DNA from: Acidobacteriaceae bacterium
GTDB lineage: Bacteria > Acidobacteriota > Terriglobia > Terriglobales > Acidobacteriaceae
Direction of reading: 5' to 3'
NCBI GenBank assembly: GCA_003132325.1
Contig: PKXK01000075.1
Coordinates: 87,763-147,076, forward strand
DNA length: 59,314 bases
The notes below the pieces were generated by a model. The model worked only from the letters and a program-made list of their open reading frames with translations, was not told the origin of the DNA and ran no database searches. Shown here piece after piece: positions 42,429 to 51,122 of this stretch. The position numbers and the translations under genes were made by a program. Within the stretch, counting starts at the first letter, position 1. The number at the start of each line of letters is the position of its first letter.

Positions 42429-42845
42429 ATGAAACGAGCTAAGAACACTTTCACCGAAGCCGAACAAACCGAAATCACCAACATCCAGAAGTCAACCGGC
42501 GTCGCTCGTAAGACCGCGATCAAGAGGCTGCGAGCGAATCAGAAGGGAGCCGCACGTCTGCGCGAGCGAGCTGAGCGCAACACTCTGGACTTCGAGTCTG
42601 CCGCCGCGAACGACAAGACTGAGACTACTCCCAAATCTCCCAAGCCGGAACCAAAACAGATCGCCCAAGTAATGAAGCAACGTGGTATTAGCCGCAAGTC
42701 AGCGCAGCAGTGGCTCCGCAAGCACGCAGCCGTGATTGTTGCTGATGGTGGCCTGGACGAGATAGTCGCCGCCACTCCGGAACAGATCGCCGAAGGGTTT
42801 GAGAACAACGTGGCTCCCGAAGTGACCGCTGCGGTCACTACCTAA
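42429..42845 (+). CDS. Accessory protein with helix-turn-helix-like repeats (138 aa)
   Basis: Starts MKRAKNTFTEAEQTEITNIQ after GGAGAGAAG. It has two similar short helical units: KSTGVARKTAIKRLRANQKG (about 20-40) and MKQRGISRKSAQQWLRKHAA (about 80-100), separated by a Pro/Lys-rich linker. Each could form a small helix-turn-helix. It is basic in the first part and acidic at the end. I do not recognise the family. It starts a run of three closely spaced small genes typical of plasmids or integrative elements. Confidence 0.6.
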   Translation: MKRAKNTFTEAEQTEITNIQKSTGVARKTAIKRLRANQKGAARLRERAERNTLDFESAAANDKTETTPKSPKPEPKQIAQVMKQRGISRKSAQQWLRKHAAVIVADGGLDEIVAATPEQIAEGFENNVAPEVTAAVTT

Positions 42846-42849
42846 GGTT

Positions 42850-43116
42850 GTGATAGCAGCGAAGCCGAAAACCGCTGCTGGCTCTGCTCGCTCGCTGGGC
42901 ATGAAGTTCTGGAAGGAAGCTGGGAAGCCGACGTATGCCGACTACGTTCACGTGTGCGGCGATCACGGTCCGTTCATCACGTGGATTGAGCGTCCACGGG
43001 TGGTGGGCATGTCTTCCGCTGAAGAACTCGTGGCCTCGTTTCAGAAACTGCTCGCGCAGCCTGCTGGCTCCTGCATCGTGGCTGCGGCTGCTAAGGCAGC
43101 GACGGTGAGCAAATGA
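42850..43116 (+). CDS. Small accessory protein of unknown function
   Basis: An 88-residue frame with a GTG start, or 71 residues from the ATG at 42901 (MKFWKEAGKPTYADYVHVCG). The core reads HGPFITWIERPRVVGMSSAE and ends Ala-rich. It follows the previous gene by four bases and overlaps the next as ATGA, so the three are co-expressed. No family is recognised. Confidence 0.55.
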   Translation: MIAAKPKTAAGSARSLGMKFWKEAGKPTYADYVHVCGDHGPFITWIERPRVVGMSSAEELVASFQKLLAQPAGSCIVAAAAKAATVSK

Positions 43117-43260
43117 GCAAAACTGGCAAAGTCCTCTTTTCGCCAGGTCACATAGTCGCAACACCCGCCGCCCTAGACTCCCTCATGGTGGCGGGTGTTG
43201 ACGTTTTGGAGCTTCTAGGGCGTCATCTCACTGGAGATTGGGGAGACGTAGACGAGCACG
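43113..43260 (+). pseudogene. Truncated small plasmid-related gene (copy of 58905-59180)
   Basis: The frame encodes MSKTGKVLFSPGHIVATPAA and LLGRHLTGDWGDVDEHD, matching FPLGQIVATPGALAALE and LARHAIGDWGELEPTD of the intact protein at 58905-59180. At about 43260 the similarity stops and DNA encoding the C-terminal end of a tyrosine recombinase begins in another frame. The C-terminal half of the protein is lost. The small read-through extension to 43352 is not meaningful. Confidence 0.75.
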
Positions 43261-43425
43261 ACCGCGTGGCTGGGCCACGTCTCAATCGACATTACGAACA
43301 TCTATGCGGAAAGCGATCTGGAGATGAAGGCGAAGGCCTTGGGCATGTGTGAAACGAAACTGCGGCAACCGCGAAAACGCTGGCGGGACAATCCTAACCT
43401 GCTGAAGTTCCTGGCTCAACTCTAA
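43261..43425 (+). pseudogene. C-terminal remnant of a tyrosine recombinase
   Basis: In one frame the DNA reads TAWLGHVSIDITNIYAESDL, then EMKAKALGMCETKL and RWRDNPNLLKFLAQL before a TAA. The LGH motif with the downstream tyrosine (NIY) is the end of a phage-type integrase. It corresponds to LGHERLDTTNKYARADIETK and RWRRDTEVLAWLDSL at the end of the third RIT recombinase (46363-47364). After both stops comes TTATGTGA (43431 and 47377), so this is probably the tail of an older RIT element. Confidence 0.8.
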
Positions 43426-43606
43426 CCAACTTATGTGACGTTCGGCGCAGTTGGAACCCACTGTCTACCTGCCAACCGATGCTGAACGTCACATAAATCC
43501 GAGGACAACATAATCCATCAGCGACTTGGCGTAGCCAATCTTCGGATTGCCCGACCAACCGCTCGGCTCAAACCGTGTGTGGCTGAACTTGTCGCACAAG
43601 ACCCGT

Positions 43607-43638
43607 AACGGTAATCAGAAGGACCGAATAATGCGAAG
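43607..43638 (+). repeat. RIT element left inverted repeat
   Basis: This 32-bp stretch matches the complement of 47431-47462 at 31 of 32 positions (begins AACGGTAATCAGAAGG). It is the left end repeat of the recombinase trio. Its first five bases coincide with the likely target duplication. Confidence 0.85.
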
Positions 43639-43739
43639 GAGATAGACAAACCCCACAACTCTTCATCATGCGCGGCCAGTCTGCTTCGCATTATGGGGAT
43701 GGAATGTGCGATCCTCACGCGTCACCAAGGAGGTGCACA

Positions 43740-44996
43740 TTGTCATCCAAAAAATCATCGGTTACGTTCTGGCTGTCGCAACTCGAAGAGCATTTGAAAC
43801 GAGAAAGATATTCTCCGCAGGCGGTGCAGCGCGGCACTGTAGTTGCCAGGGACTTCCTCACATACTTAGACAAGCAGCGCATTGCGGTCGAGTCTGTCGA
43901 ACCAGCAGACGTGACCCTTTACCTGGGGGATGCATTGCGGCTCTACCAGCGGCGCCATGAGCATACCCCAAAGTCGCTCCATGCTCCAAAGTCGTTTCAA
44001 TGGTGGCGATACTCGCATACCACGAGCATCAATATGCTTCTACGTTTGATGCGCGGGCACTGGCCGCCGCCACTGCCGCCCGTCTTTCATCGGGATGTTT
44101 GCGAAGGGTATGACAAGTGGATGGACGATCTTCGCGGATTGCCACTGGAGACAAGATCAGGCCGTTGTGCCGAGGCACGCCGATTTCTGAGCTGGCTGGG
44201 GGAAGGTGCCAGCCAGCAAAAGCTGCTCAACATCACGGTCAAGGATGTCGACGCCTATATGATGCTTCGGGCGAATTCACAGCGCCGCACTACATTGAAG
44301 CGTCGTGCTACGGATCTCCGGAGCTTCTTGCGCTATCTACACGCTACAGGCCAGGTCGGTCTTGACCTCGGCACAGCGGTGATTACCCCGAGGCTCTACG
44401 CTTTCGAAAGCATTCCGTCAGCGCTGCGACCCGAAGATATCAAGGCGGTACTAGAGACGACACGCAAAGATCTCTCTCGAAAAGGTCTTCGTGACTACGC
44501 GGTGTTGATGCTGCTATCCAGCTATGGGTTGCGTGCGGGAGAGGTTACTGCTCTGTAGTTGGATCAGGTGGACTGGCGGAGCGAGACGCTTCGGATCCGC
44601 CATTCAAAGACAGGCGCCTATTCAGAATTGCCCTTGTTGCCAGCCGTAGGCACTGCCATTCTTGATTACCTCCAGAACGGACGCCCGAAGGCCAAGGTGC
44701 GCGAGCTCTTCATCCGAACCTGCGCTCCCTATCGGTCTCTTCGAAGTGGCTCAAGCCTTCACAGACTCATCCATAAGCGGCTCACGGCTGCTGGAGTCGA
44801 GCCGCAAGGCAGACGAGGGCCACATGCCTTTCGTCATGCACGAGCCGTAAGCATGCTGCGGGCGACGGTGCCCATCAAAGAGATTGGCGACATCTTGGGC
44901 CATAGATCAGCAGATTCTACGACCACCTATCTAAAACTCGCGACCGAAGACTTGCGCGCTGTGGTGTTGGAAATCCCGGTGGAGGTGAGAGCATGA
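43740..44996 (+). pseudogene. RIT recombinase 1, interrupted by an amber codon
   Basis: A TTG start at 43740 (AAGGAGG seven bases upstream) gives SSKKSSVTFWLSQLEEHLKR, a core-binding domain, and GLRAGEVTAL with the first catalytic arginine. A TAG at 44556-44558 then stops the frame. The same frame continues LDQVDWRSETLRIRHSKTGA, HAFRHARAVSML (His-x2-Arg) and ILGHRSADSTTTYLKLATED with the tyrosine, ending at 44996. Full length would be about 418 residues. Without suppression the product lacks the HxxR, H and Tyr residues. A sequencing error is possible. Confidence 0.82.
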
Positions 44997-46366
44997 AGCC
45001 ATCGCTGAACGCAGATGGAGAAATGCCACGGCGCTACGTGCAGCAACTATCCCTTCAAAGTCAAATCTCAAGGGAGGTCTATCGTTGCGTCCTAAATAAC
45101 TTCTGGCGTTTTGCGCTTAAACATTCCGCAGGTGAACCGCCATCACTGGAAGTAATACAGAAGTGGCTGATTAACCGGACTATGGCATGGTCACATCCAG
45201 TTGTTCTGCAACACGCTAGTCTTGTGGATCGTTTCTTGGATTGGATGGTAATCACTGGAGCCTGCCCGGCCAATCCTCTTGCTGAGTCGCGAAAACAATA
45301 TCACCAGCGAAACACACGGCCGATCGCGCGCGCTCTGTTAAGTCCGAATCCCGCTGGTGCGCTGCAGACGCTACGGCCTTTGCCTCGCTTTGGGAGCTTC
45401 CTTGGCCTGATCATGCGCGATCACGTCGCTCTTATGAAATCGATGGGGTATCGCTACAAGACTGATGAAGAGAGTCTGCTTCGCTTTGACAGATTCCTTC
45501 AACGCCGCCCCGATCTCAAGGACCAGCCGCTGAAGGTGCTAGTGCGGGAATGGACCGACGTTGGCTCGGCTGCATACCATGCTTTGGAGTGCCAGCGAGT
45601 CGGCCGGCTCTTATCTAAGGCGTTACGCCGCATTGACCCTAACATTGAGCCCATTCCACGTGATCGCCGTGTCGAGCGGCAGGCTTCCCAATCGTATCGG
45701 CGTCCCTATATCTATGCCGAGCATGAGGTGCGGCATTTGCTCGAAACAGCTCTGGAGCTCCCATCGCCGCGGTCACCGCTCCGGCCACTGACGCTCTACA
45801 CCATGCTGGTCCTGGCATACTGCGCAGGGCTGCGCATCGGTGAGGTCGTTCGTCTGAGCCTAGGCGACATTGATTTTCGCGACGAGACAATAGAGATTCG
45901 TGATACCAAGTTTTTCAAATCGCGCCGCCTGCCGCTCGCTCCCAGCGTGATGTCGGCACTCCGGCATTACCTGGCTGCCCGCCAGCAAGCAGGAGCGCCG
46001 ACCGAGCCGGCATCTGGCCTGTTCTGGCATCCGCAACCCTCTGGGCGATATTCTCGCGTGATGACCCACACGCTGCTTGTCCGCATACTGCGGCGTGCTG
46101 GACTCAAGCCTACAAAAGGATACACTGGGCCGCGCATTCACGACCTGCGCCACGCCTTTGTCGTGAATCGCATGCTTGCCTGGTACCGGGAGGGCATCAA
46201 TCCGCAGTCGCGTCTCCCTTATTTGGCCACCTACCTTGGTCATAAGAACATCAACTCCACGCTGGTGTATCTCACGATTACCCAGGAACTTCTTGACCAA
46301 GCCAGTGAGCGATTTCGTGTGTCAGGGGCCGCACTGCTTCAAGGGTCCAGAAGGGGGAATGCATGA
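44993..46366 (+). CDS. RIT recombinase 2 (tyrosine recombinase)
   Basis: A 457-residue tyrosine recombinase, starting at ATGA over the stop of recombinase 1. Residues about 1-250 form the SAM-like core-binding region; the catalytic domain has YCAGLRIGEVVRLSLGDIDF (Arg), IHDLRHAFVVNRML (His-x2-Arg), YLGHKNINSTLVYLTIT (His and Tyr). It is the longest of the three, as usual for RIT elements. All catalytic residues are visible, so it may be active. The stop overlaps recombinase 3 in the same way. Confidence 0.9.
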   Translation: MKPSLNADGEMPRRYVQQLSLQSQISREVYRCVLNNFWRFALKHSAGEPPSLEVIQKWLINRTMAWSHPVVLQHASLVDRFLDWMVITGACPANPLAESRKQYHQRNTRPIARALLSPNPAGALQTLRPLPRFGSFLGLIMRDHVALMKSMGYRYKTDEESLLRFDRFLQRRPDLKDQPLKVLVREWTDVGSAAYHALECQRVGRLLSKALRRIDPNIEPIPRDRRVERQASQSYRRPYIYAEHEVRHLLETALELPSPRSPLRPLTLYTMLVLAYCAGLRIGEVVRLSLGDIDFRDETIEIRDTKFFKSRRLPLAPSVMSALRHYLAARQQAGAPTEPASGLFWHPQPSGRYSRVMTHTLLVRILRRAGLKPTKGYTGPRIHDLRHAFVVNRMLAWYREGINPQSRLPYLATYLGHKNINSTLVYLTITQELLDQASERFRVSGAALLQGSRRGNA

Positions 46367-47364
46367 AACCGACTCCATTCCCTCAGTTGCTACATGTCTT
46401 CTTCCACAACTGGTTGGTGCAGCAGCGGAACGTCTCCCATCACACTTTGCTGTCTTACCGCGACAGCTGGCGATTGTTCCTTCGCTTCGTTGGTATGCGC
46501 AAAGCCAAGCCCGTGGTGCGACTCTGCTTAACAGAACTGACCGCAGTCGAAGTTCTGGCATTTCTTCAACACACGGAGCAGGAGCGGAAGGCATCGATTG
46601 GAACGCGGAACTGCCGATTAGCTGCGCTGCGCTCCTTTTTCAGCTTTGTTGCCGACCGTGAACCTCTGGCATCAGCTCAATGCTCTGAGATTCTGCGCAT
46701 TCCAACAAAACGGGCGCAGCAACCTGCACTCTGCTATCTGGATGCGGACGAGGTGGCGGCCATTCTCGCACAGCCTGATTGCTCTACGCGTGAGGGCGAA
46801 CGTGATCACGCGCTGCTGGCGGTGCTTTACAACACTGGCGCCCGCATTGAGGAAGCTTTGAACCTCTCTTCCCGAACGATTCGCTTCGAGTCGCCATTCC
46901 AAGTTCGACTGTTTGGCAAAGGCCGAAAAGAGCGAATCTGTCCTCTCTGGCCTGAGACCGCCGAGTTGCTGAGGGCTCTAGTGAAGAGACAGTCCGGTGG
47001 GGACGACGAACCGATCTTTAGGAACCGATACGGACGTTCACTCGGAGCGGCTGGCTTTCGCTTCAAGTTGAAGCAATATGTGGGGGCCGCTGCCAAGAAG
47101 GTCCCTTCGCTTGCCAACAAACGAGTCTCCCCGCACACACTTCGGCGCACGATGGCAGTTCATCTGGTGGCCGCAGGCGTCGACGTGACGGTGATTCGCA
47201 GCTGGCTTGGACACGAAAGGCTGGATACCACCAACAAGTATGCACGAGCCGATATTGAAACAAAACGCAAGGCTCTAGAAAGAGTAGACGTTTCTGCCCG
47301 ACCTGGCGAACCGCCACGATGGAGGCGCGACACAGAAGTGCTGGCGTGGCTCGACTCTCTCTGA
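46363..47364 (+). CDS. RIT recombinase 3 (tyrosine recombinase)
   Basis: A 333-residue tyrosine recombinase starting at an ATGA overlap. The N-terminal segment LLHVFFHNWLVQQRNVSHHT leads the core-binding domain. Catalytic residues: YNTGARIEEALNLSSRT (Arg), SPHTLRRTMAVHLVAAG (His-x2-Arg), WLGHERLDTTNKYARADIET (His and Tyr). It ends RRDTEVLAWLDSL, then TTATGTGA 12 bases on. The tail is homologous to the remnant at 43261-43425. Confidence 0.92.
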   Translation: MKPTPFPQLLHVFFHNWLVQQRNVSHHTLLSYRDSWRLFLRFVGMRKAKPVVRLCLTELTAVEVLAFLQHTEQERKASIGTRNCRLAALRSFFSFVADREPLASAQCSEILRIPTKRAQQPALCYLDADEVAAILAQPDCSTREGERDHALLAVLYNTGARIEEALNLSSRTIRFESPFQVRLFGKGRKERICPLWPETAELLRALVKRQSGGDDEPIFRNRYGRSLGAAGFRFKLKQYVGAAAKKVPSLANKRVSPHTLRRTMAVHLVAAGVDVTVIRSWLGHERLDTTNKYARADIETKRKALERVDVSARPGEPPRWRRDTEVLAWLDSL

Positions 47365-47430
47365 AAGCCACCAGATTATGTGAAGGTACGAGCAGCCGGA
47401 GTCCGGCAAGGACTGGATCTGGCTGCCGTA

Positions 47431-47462
47431 CTTCGCATTATTCGATCCTTCTGATTACCGTT
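47431..47462 (-). repeat. RIT element right inverted repeat
   Basis: The complement of the left repeat with one mismatch in 32. It lies 66 bp after the recombinase 3 stop. Confidence 0.85.
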
Positions 47463-47463
47463 G

Positions 47464-47483
47464 TAATCGCAAGCTTGCGATTA
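47464..47483. repeat. 20-bp perfect palindrome at the right end of the RIT element
   Basis: TAATCGCAAGCTTGCGATTA is a perfect palindrome directly between the right inverted repeat and the target duplication. It has no counterpart at the left end. It could be a core recombinase site or a leftover of an earlier event. Confidence 0.7.
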
Positions 47484-48026
47484 TAACGGGACGCCGTACT
47501 GTAGCGCCAGGGACACTGCTGTTGCGAAAGAATCCATGAGCCCGGAAACCGTCGAGCCTTCCTTCGCCATCCGGATGAACAGTTCGCCTGGCAGGCCATC
47601 CTCGTATAAACCAACTGTGACGTAGCCTTCCTGCCCGCCCACAGAGAAGTGATGGGTCAAGCTGTGTCGCTCGTCCGGCAGACGTCGCCTCACTGCTGCA
47701 GGGCACTCCGCGCCTACGGCATGCGTACCGTTTGCGTCTCCTGACCCGTTGCTCCCCGCTTCCTTGCTTGCGTTCAGGGAATGCTCTTTGCTGTGCTCGA
47801 CGATCACGATTTCCTTTGCTGCTGACATCACGAACCTCTTCAACGGGCCGCGAGTTTCATGGCCCGCATACATGCACAAGTCTCATCTCACGTCCTCGCG
47901 CTTTTCAAACAACACGGCAACCCGGTCGCCGGCCCGGGGCCAAACTGGGGAAGGATCCCCGCCGCAAGTCCGAGCTGCCCCGGAATACACCCAATAGTCA
48001 GCGGCACCGGCTGATGCTCTCCAACC

Positions 48027-48758
48027 CTAACCTTCCTGCCCGCCGTCTTCTTCGGAACCGCAGGCCGATTGAGACTCCTTGCTCGGGTTCGTCTCATCGC
48101 TTGCAGCCTGTCTCTTGTACGTTCCTCTTACCGACAGCAGTTCTGCGTGGCTTGGCGGAAACACATAGTTCTGGACGAACCAAAGTGCCTCATATGTAAG
48201 CCGGCGGCTCGCGACGGCTCGCCCATGCTCCTTGACGAACTGGCAGAAATCATCGGCATGGATGATGTTAGCTTTCGTGCCGGCAGTGGTGAGGGATCTC
48301 GACTTGAGCCAACCCAGGTCGATCCATTTTTGTATTTCGTCGGGGCGGGTATGCAATGCGCGAGAGAGTGAGAACTTGGTGAACCATTCTCGTCCTGTTT
48401 TGCCACCGATGCCGAGCCGGTGCAACATCGAGCGCACGGACCCCGCGGGCCGCCGCAGGATTTTCGCGGCCTCTTCTACCGGCATCGCGGTGATCAGATC
48501 CAGAAGGCGTTGTTGCTCGGGCTTTGTCCATTCGCGATACGCTCGTTTTTGATTTACGCCAAGCTCGCGCAAGAAGCGTAAACACGCGTCTCGTGGGTTG
48601 CCAGAAATCGCAGCAAGCTTTGTGACCAGCATTCGCCGGCCAGTCTCAGTGTGCTCCTGGCTTCTGCTGGTTCGTTCCTTGTATTCTCTGGCCAGTTCTC
48701 TTGCTTCTTTAGGCCAGCGGAACATACGGCGCCTATGGACACCGTCGGCTTCGCCCAT
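48027..48758 (-). CDS. Putative DNA-binding accessory protein (243 aa)
   Basis: Starts MGEADGVHRRRMFRWPKEAR after GGAAGG. A helical N-terminus is followed by two helix-turn-helix-like stretches: LAAISGNPRDACLRFLRELG and MPVEEAAKILRRPAGSVRSM, then LHRLGIGGKTGREWFTKFSL. The middle has KANIIHADDFCQFVKEHGRA and the C-terminus is polar. I do not recognise the family by name, but the pattern is that of regulators found on mobile elements. The ~200 bp between it and the ribonucleotide-reductase-domain gene hold nothing recognisable. Confidence 0.6.
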   Translation of the reverse strand: MGEADGVHRRRMFRWPKEARELAREYKERTSRSQEHTETGRRMLVTKLAAISGNPRDACLRFLRELGVNQKRAYREWTKPEQQRLLDLITAMPVEEAAKILRRPAGSVRSMLHRLGIGGKTGREWFTKFSLSRALHTRPDEIQKWIDLGWLKSRSLTTAGTKANIIHADDFCQFVKEHGRAVASRRLTYEALWFVQNYVFPPSHAELLSVRGTYKRQAASDETNPSKESQSACGSEEDGGQEG

Positions 48759-49911
48759 ACTGCTGCCTTCCGGGGGCTGGGTCCTGATGGCAGTTAATGT
48801 CCCAGGTCCGTCTACACACACTTGTCTCTACGCCTCCGGAATACCTCCTCTCCTGCTGCAAAAGCGCATGCGCCGATTTGCTTCGGAACATGCTGCGCGA
48901 CGAAGGTGGCGGGTGGAGCTTAGCCCCACATGAGCCAAGTGGTAGCGGGCAGCCTACATCTATAGTCAAGCCGCTTTCCAAAAACTTTTTTGCTGCAGGA
49001 ATTCGTGCAGGTGGCCACTTCCGGTGCACAAAATCGGCCTGCGTGGCCGAGCCTTGACCGAAGGACGAAACGTGCTGAGTACCAATCACTTGACCCAACT
49101 GTCGGCCCAATTCCTGGGCGATGTGAGCCGAATCCAGCTATGGACAAGGAGGCTCGGGCTGCGTAGAAGAGAGGTTTCTTTGCACAAAAAGTGACATTTT
49201 CCGCAACTAAGGTGCTCGCTGCCGGGTTTAACCCTGTAAGAGCAAGTACCAGTCTTGGGCGCCGCAGGCCCGTGGACTGAGGACTGCTAGCCCCAGGGCG
49301 GTTGTTATGCCAGCCATCCCAGAACCGCGCCCCCAACGAGAGAAAGCTGTATCCCTGTCTAGCGACTATTGCTCTCGTCTGAGTAGCCCACCTTCGTCTG
49401 AACTGTTTGGTCGTCCCACATATTTGACGCTATACGATGACTTTTCGTCGTTCGTAGTTCACCAACCGGAGTTTGGAGAAACCTGGTCGCAAGCTTTCTC
49501 AAGAGAGTCGAACCCATGTTTGGCGCGCATCACAGAGGATTTGCTTGGAAGGAAATCGCCAAGGTGCTCCACATGACCCGAGCAGTGGCCCGGGCGACCT
49601 TCTGGCGGGAAATTAAACGCTCGAGGTCGAAAAGTGTCAAAGCCCAGCCTCCTGCGATTGTCATCCAGGATGAGAGTGATCCGGATGTCCGGAAGCTTGG
49701 CAAGCCAACTGGATCGCGCTAAACGCTGCCTTCAGGATCTTTATGGCAGGATTTGATGGCTCTAGTTCTGCCATGCGTCTGGGTGCAGTCGCGACAAGGT
49801 TCGTGCTGAGATAAGACTTCGCATCGCGGTTGTTTGATAGGGCACCCAGATGGGGCAGCGGCGCTCCCAATAGAAACAGAACGAGACTGTGGAAGGTCCC
49901 GTCCGCCGCGT
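48759..49911 (+). other. Gene-poor stretch with one possible gene remnant
   Basis: About 1.15 kb without a complete gene. One short frame (49516-49722) reads MFGAHHRGFAWKEIAKVLHM and TRAVARATFWREIKRSRSK, resembling a sigma-factor region-4-type helix-turn-helix tail; the expected N-terminal part is not found upstream, so it is probably a remnant. Other open frames on both strands look like noise. Confidence 0.4.
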
Positions 49912-50277
49912 TCAACAAGCATCGATGTAGAACACCAACTCACCGCGTTCTCCGATGGAACTCCGCCACTGTTTTACCAGGCTCCGCATATTGTCGATCA
50001 GCGTGGCCAGGTCATTCTTGTCGACAACTATCCCTTGCTCTTCCATGCTGTCCTTGAAACTGGCGGCATTGAAGCGTTCGTCCGCCTCCATATAGTCCAG
50101 AACCTTCTTGCCGTCTTCGAGCCAGACTGCCTTGTTATCCCCGTATTCGTGCTCGTCGCTCGCCGTCCCTGCTCTGGCGGCAAGGTCGTGCAGCAGCACG
50201 ATCAACTTCTCCGGTTCAATGAAGCAGGACGAGTGTACATTCCATATTTCTTTCACTGCCCGAAAGCTTTGGCTCAT
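49912..50277 (-). CDS. Protein coupled to the PRTRC ThiF gene, unknown function
   Basis: A 121-residue protein starting MSQSFRAVKEIWNVHSSCFI, whose ATG overlaps the ThiF-family stop as ATGA, so the two are translationally coupled. It is acidic and predicted to be mostly helical: PEKLIVLLHDLAARAGTASD, KVLDYMEADERFNAASFKDS and LATLIDNMRSLVKQWRSSIG. No catalytic motif is visible. As the gene directly after ThiF it may be a partner or substrate of that E1-like enzyme; this is speculative. Confidence 0.65.
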   Translation of the reverse strand: MSQSFRAVKEIWNVHSSCFIEPEKLIVLLHDLAARAGTASDEHEYGDNKAVWLEDGKKVLDYMEADERFNAASFKDSMEEQGIVVDKNDLATLIDNMRSLVKQWRSSIGERGELVFYIDAC

Positions 50278-51122
50278 TGCCTGACCACCTTCCTTCTCTT
50301 GCGTCTGGGTAATTCGGAATCTGCCGGCTGCGTCCTCATCCGCTGCCATAGGACTGGATCGACAGCGAGCGAGGTGGTGCGGCCGGTTCGCAGGTTCACG
50401 AACCCGCCGTGGTACGAAAGCCGCCCATATCGGAATAGCCGCGCAAGCATTGCCAGCGCCTGGTATGCGAGTGTCTGGTTCACGAACGGCTCCTGCCGCT
50501 CCAACGCTTCTAATGCGCTACACGGCGGAAGTCGGTCTTTCTTGTCGAGCTTCGTGTTGATGAGTTCAGGGAAGAGTTCCGGAGCCGTCGGCAAGCGCAA
50601 GTCTCGCGCTTTGTTTCTCTGGTTTTCGGGCTGGCCCAGCACGAACTGGCCGCTATCGGCGTTGTTGCCCAGATCCAGCCAATAGTGGCAGTTCCAGTAG
50701 GTCTGAGTGCGGGTCATTGCGTTGCGGGCGGCACGAGAATCCACGCAGCCAATCAGAATGTCGGTGTCCTGCCCCCAACTTTCATTCACGAAGTGCGGGA
50801 CGCCTTTCCACCCCAGCCCCCAAAACAGATTGATCCGGGTGGCGAGCACCGTCGCCTTGTGCAGTCCGATCTCACTCTCACTGAAGGGTTGGCGGACGCA
50901 GTTGGTGCGGGAAATCCGGTCGCCGTCGACCAAGGTGACACTCATCCCATGAGGATGCCCCAAGGCAACCATGGCTTGGTGCAGATACGGCAATCCAGCG
51001 GCAATGGCGCTGCCCGTCCCGCCGCAACCGACTACCGTGACCTGAACTTTCTTCTGCAGCAGTGCACCAGGAATCTGGTGTTCAGTCTTCGTTGCGATTG
51101 TCGTTTCGGTAGCTGTGGTCAT
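50274..51122 (-). CDS. PRTRC-system ThiF-family (E1-like) protein
   Basis: A 282-residue ThiF/MoeB/E1-like protein. The Rossmann ATP-binding motif is VTVVGCGGTGSAIAAGLPYL. The following strand is VTLVDGDRISRTNCVRQPFS, and the region GLHKATVLATRIN and ILIGCVDSRAARNAM completes the adenylation fold. GAGGAACG precedes the ATG. The start overlaps the B gene end by about 40 bases, as expected in the compact PRTRC order B-ThiF. PRTRC cassettes occur on plasmids and integrative elements; their function is not established. Confidence 0.88.
   Translation of the reverse strand: MTTATETTIATKTEHQIPGALLQKKVQVTVVGCGGTGSAIAAGLPYLHQAMVALGHPHGMSVTLVDGDRISRTNCVRQPFSESEIGLHKATVLATRINLFWGLGWKGVPHFVNESWGQDTDILIGCVDSRAARNAMTRTQTYWNCHYWLDLGNNADSGQFVLGQPENQRNKARDLRLPTAPELFPELINTKLDKKDRLPPCSALEALERQEPFVNQTLAYQALAMLARLFRYGRLSYHGGFVNLRTGRTTSLAVDPVLWQRMRTQPADSELPRRKRRKVVRQ

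Larger units (their letters stand above)
43612..47483 (+). mobile_element. RIT (recombinase-in-trio) element, about 3.87 kb
   Basis: Three overlapping tyrosine recombinase genes in one direction are bounded by a 32-bp inverted repeat. The interrupted ribonucleotide-reductase-domain gene shows the ends: TAACGG lies on both sides (43606-43611 and 47484-47489), giving a 6-bp target duplication and a 3872-bp element. At the right the repeat is followed by a further 21 bases including a 20-bp palindrome. The exact ends are inferred from the target gene, not from known RIT boundaries. Confidence 0.85.
43489..47828 (-). pseudogene. Gene for a lone B12-ribonucleotide-reductase C-terminal domain, split by the RIT element
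   Basis: The 5' part (47828-47484) encodes MSAAKEIVIVEHSKEHS, then GGQEGYVTVGLYEDGLPGEL, FIRMAKEGSTVSGLMDSF and ATAVSLALQYGVPL. The 3' part (43605-43489, below the left end of the element) encodes RVLCDKFSHTRFEPSGWSGN and PKIGYAKSLMDYVVLGFM before a TGA. Joining them after removal of 43606-47483 gives 462 nt, 153 residues, without a frame break. The sequence is the C-terminal part of adenosylcobalamin-dependent ribonucleotide reductase (NrdJ) without the catalytic barrel. A stand-alone regulatory or nucleotide-binding function is possible. Confidence 0.82.

Noticed and set aside
47481-47828. A complete 115-residue gene ending at the RIT boundary
   Set aside because: Its end GVPL followed by a stop is created by the insertion; the missing C-terminal half is found on the other side of the element.
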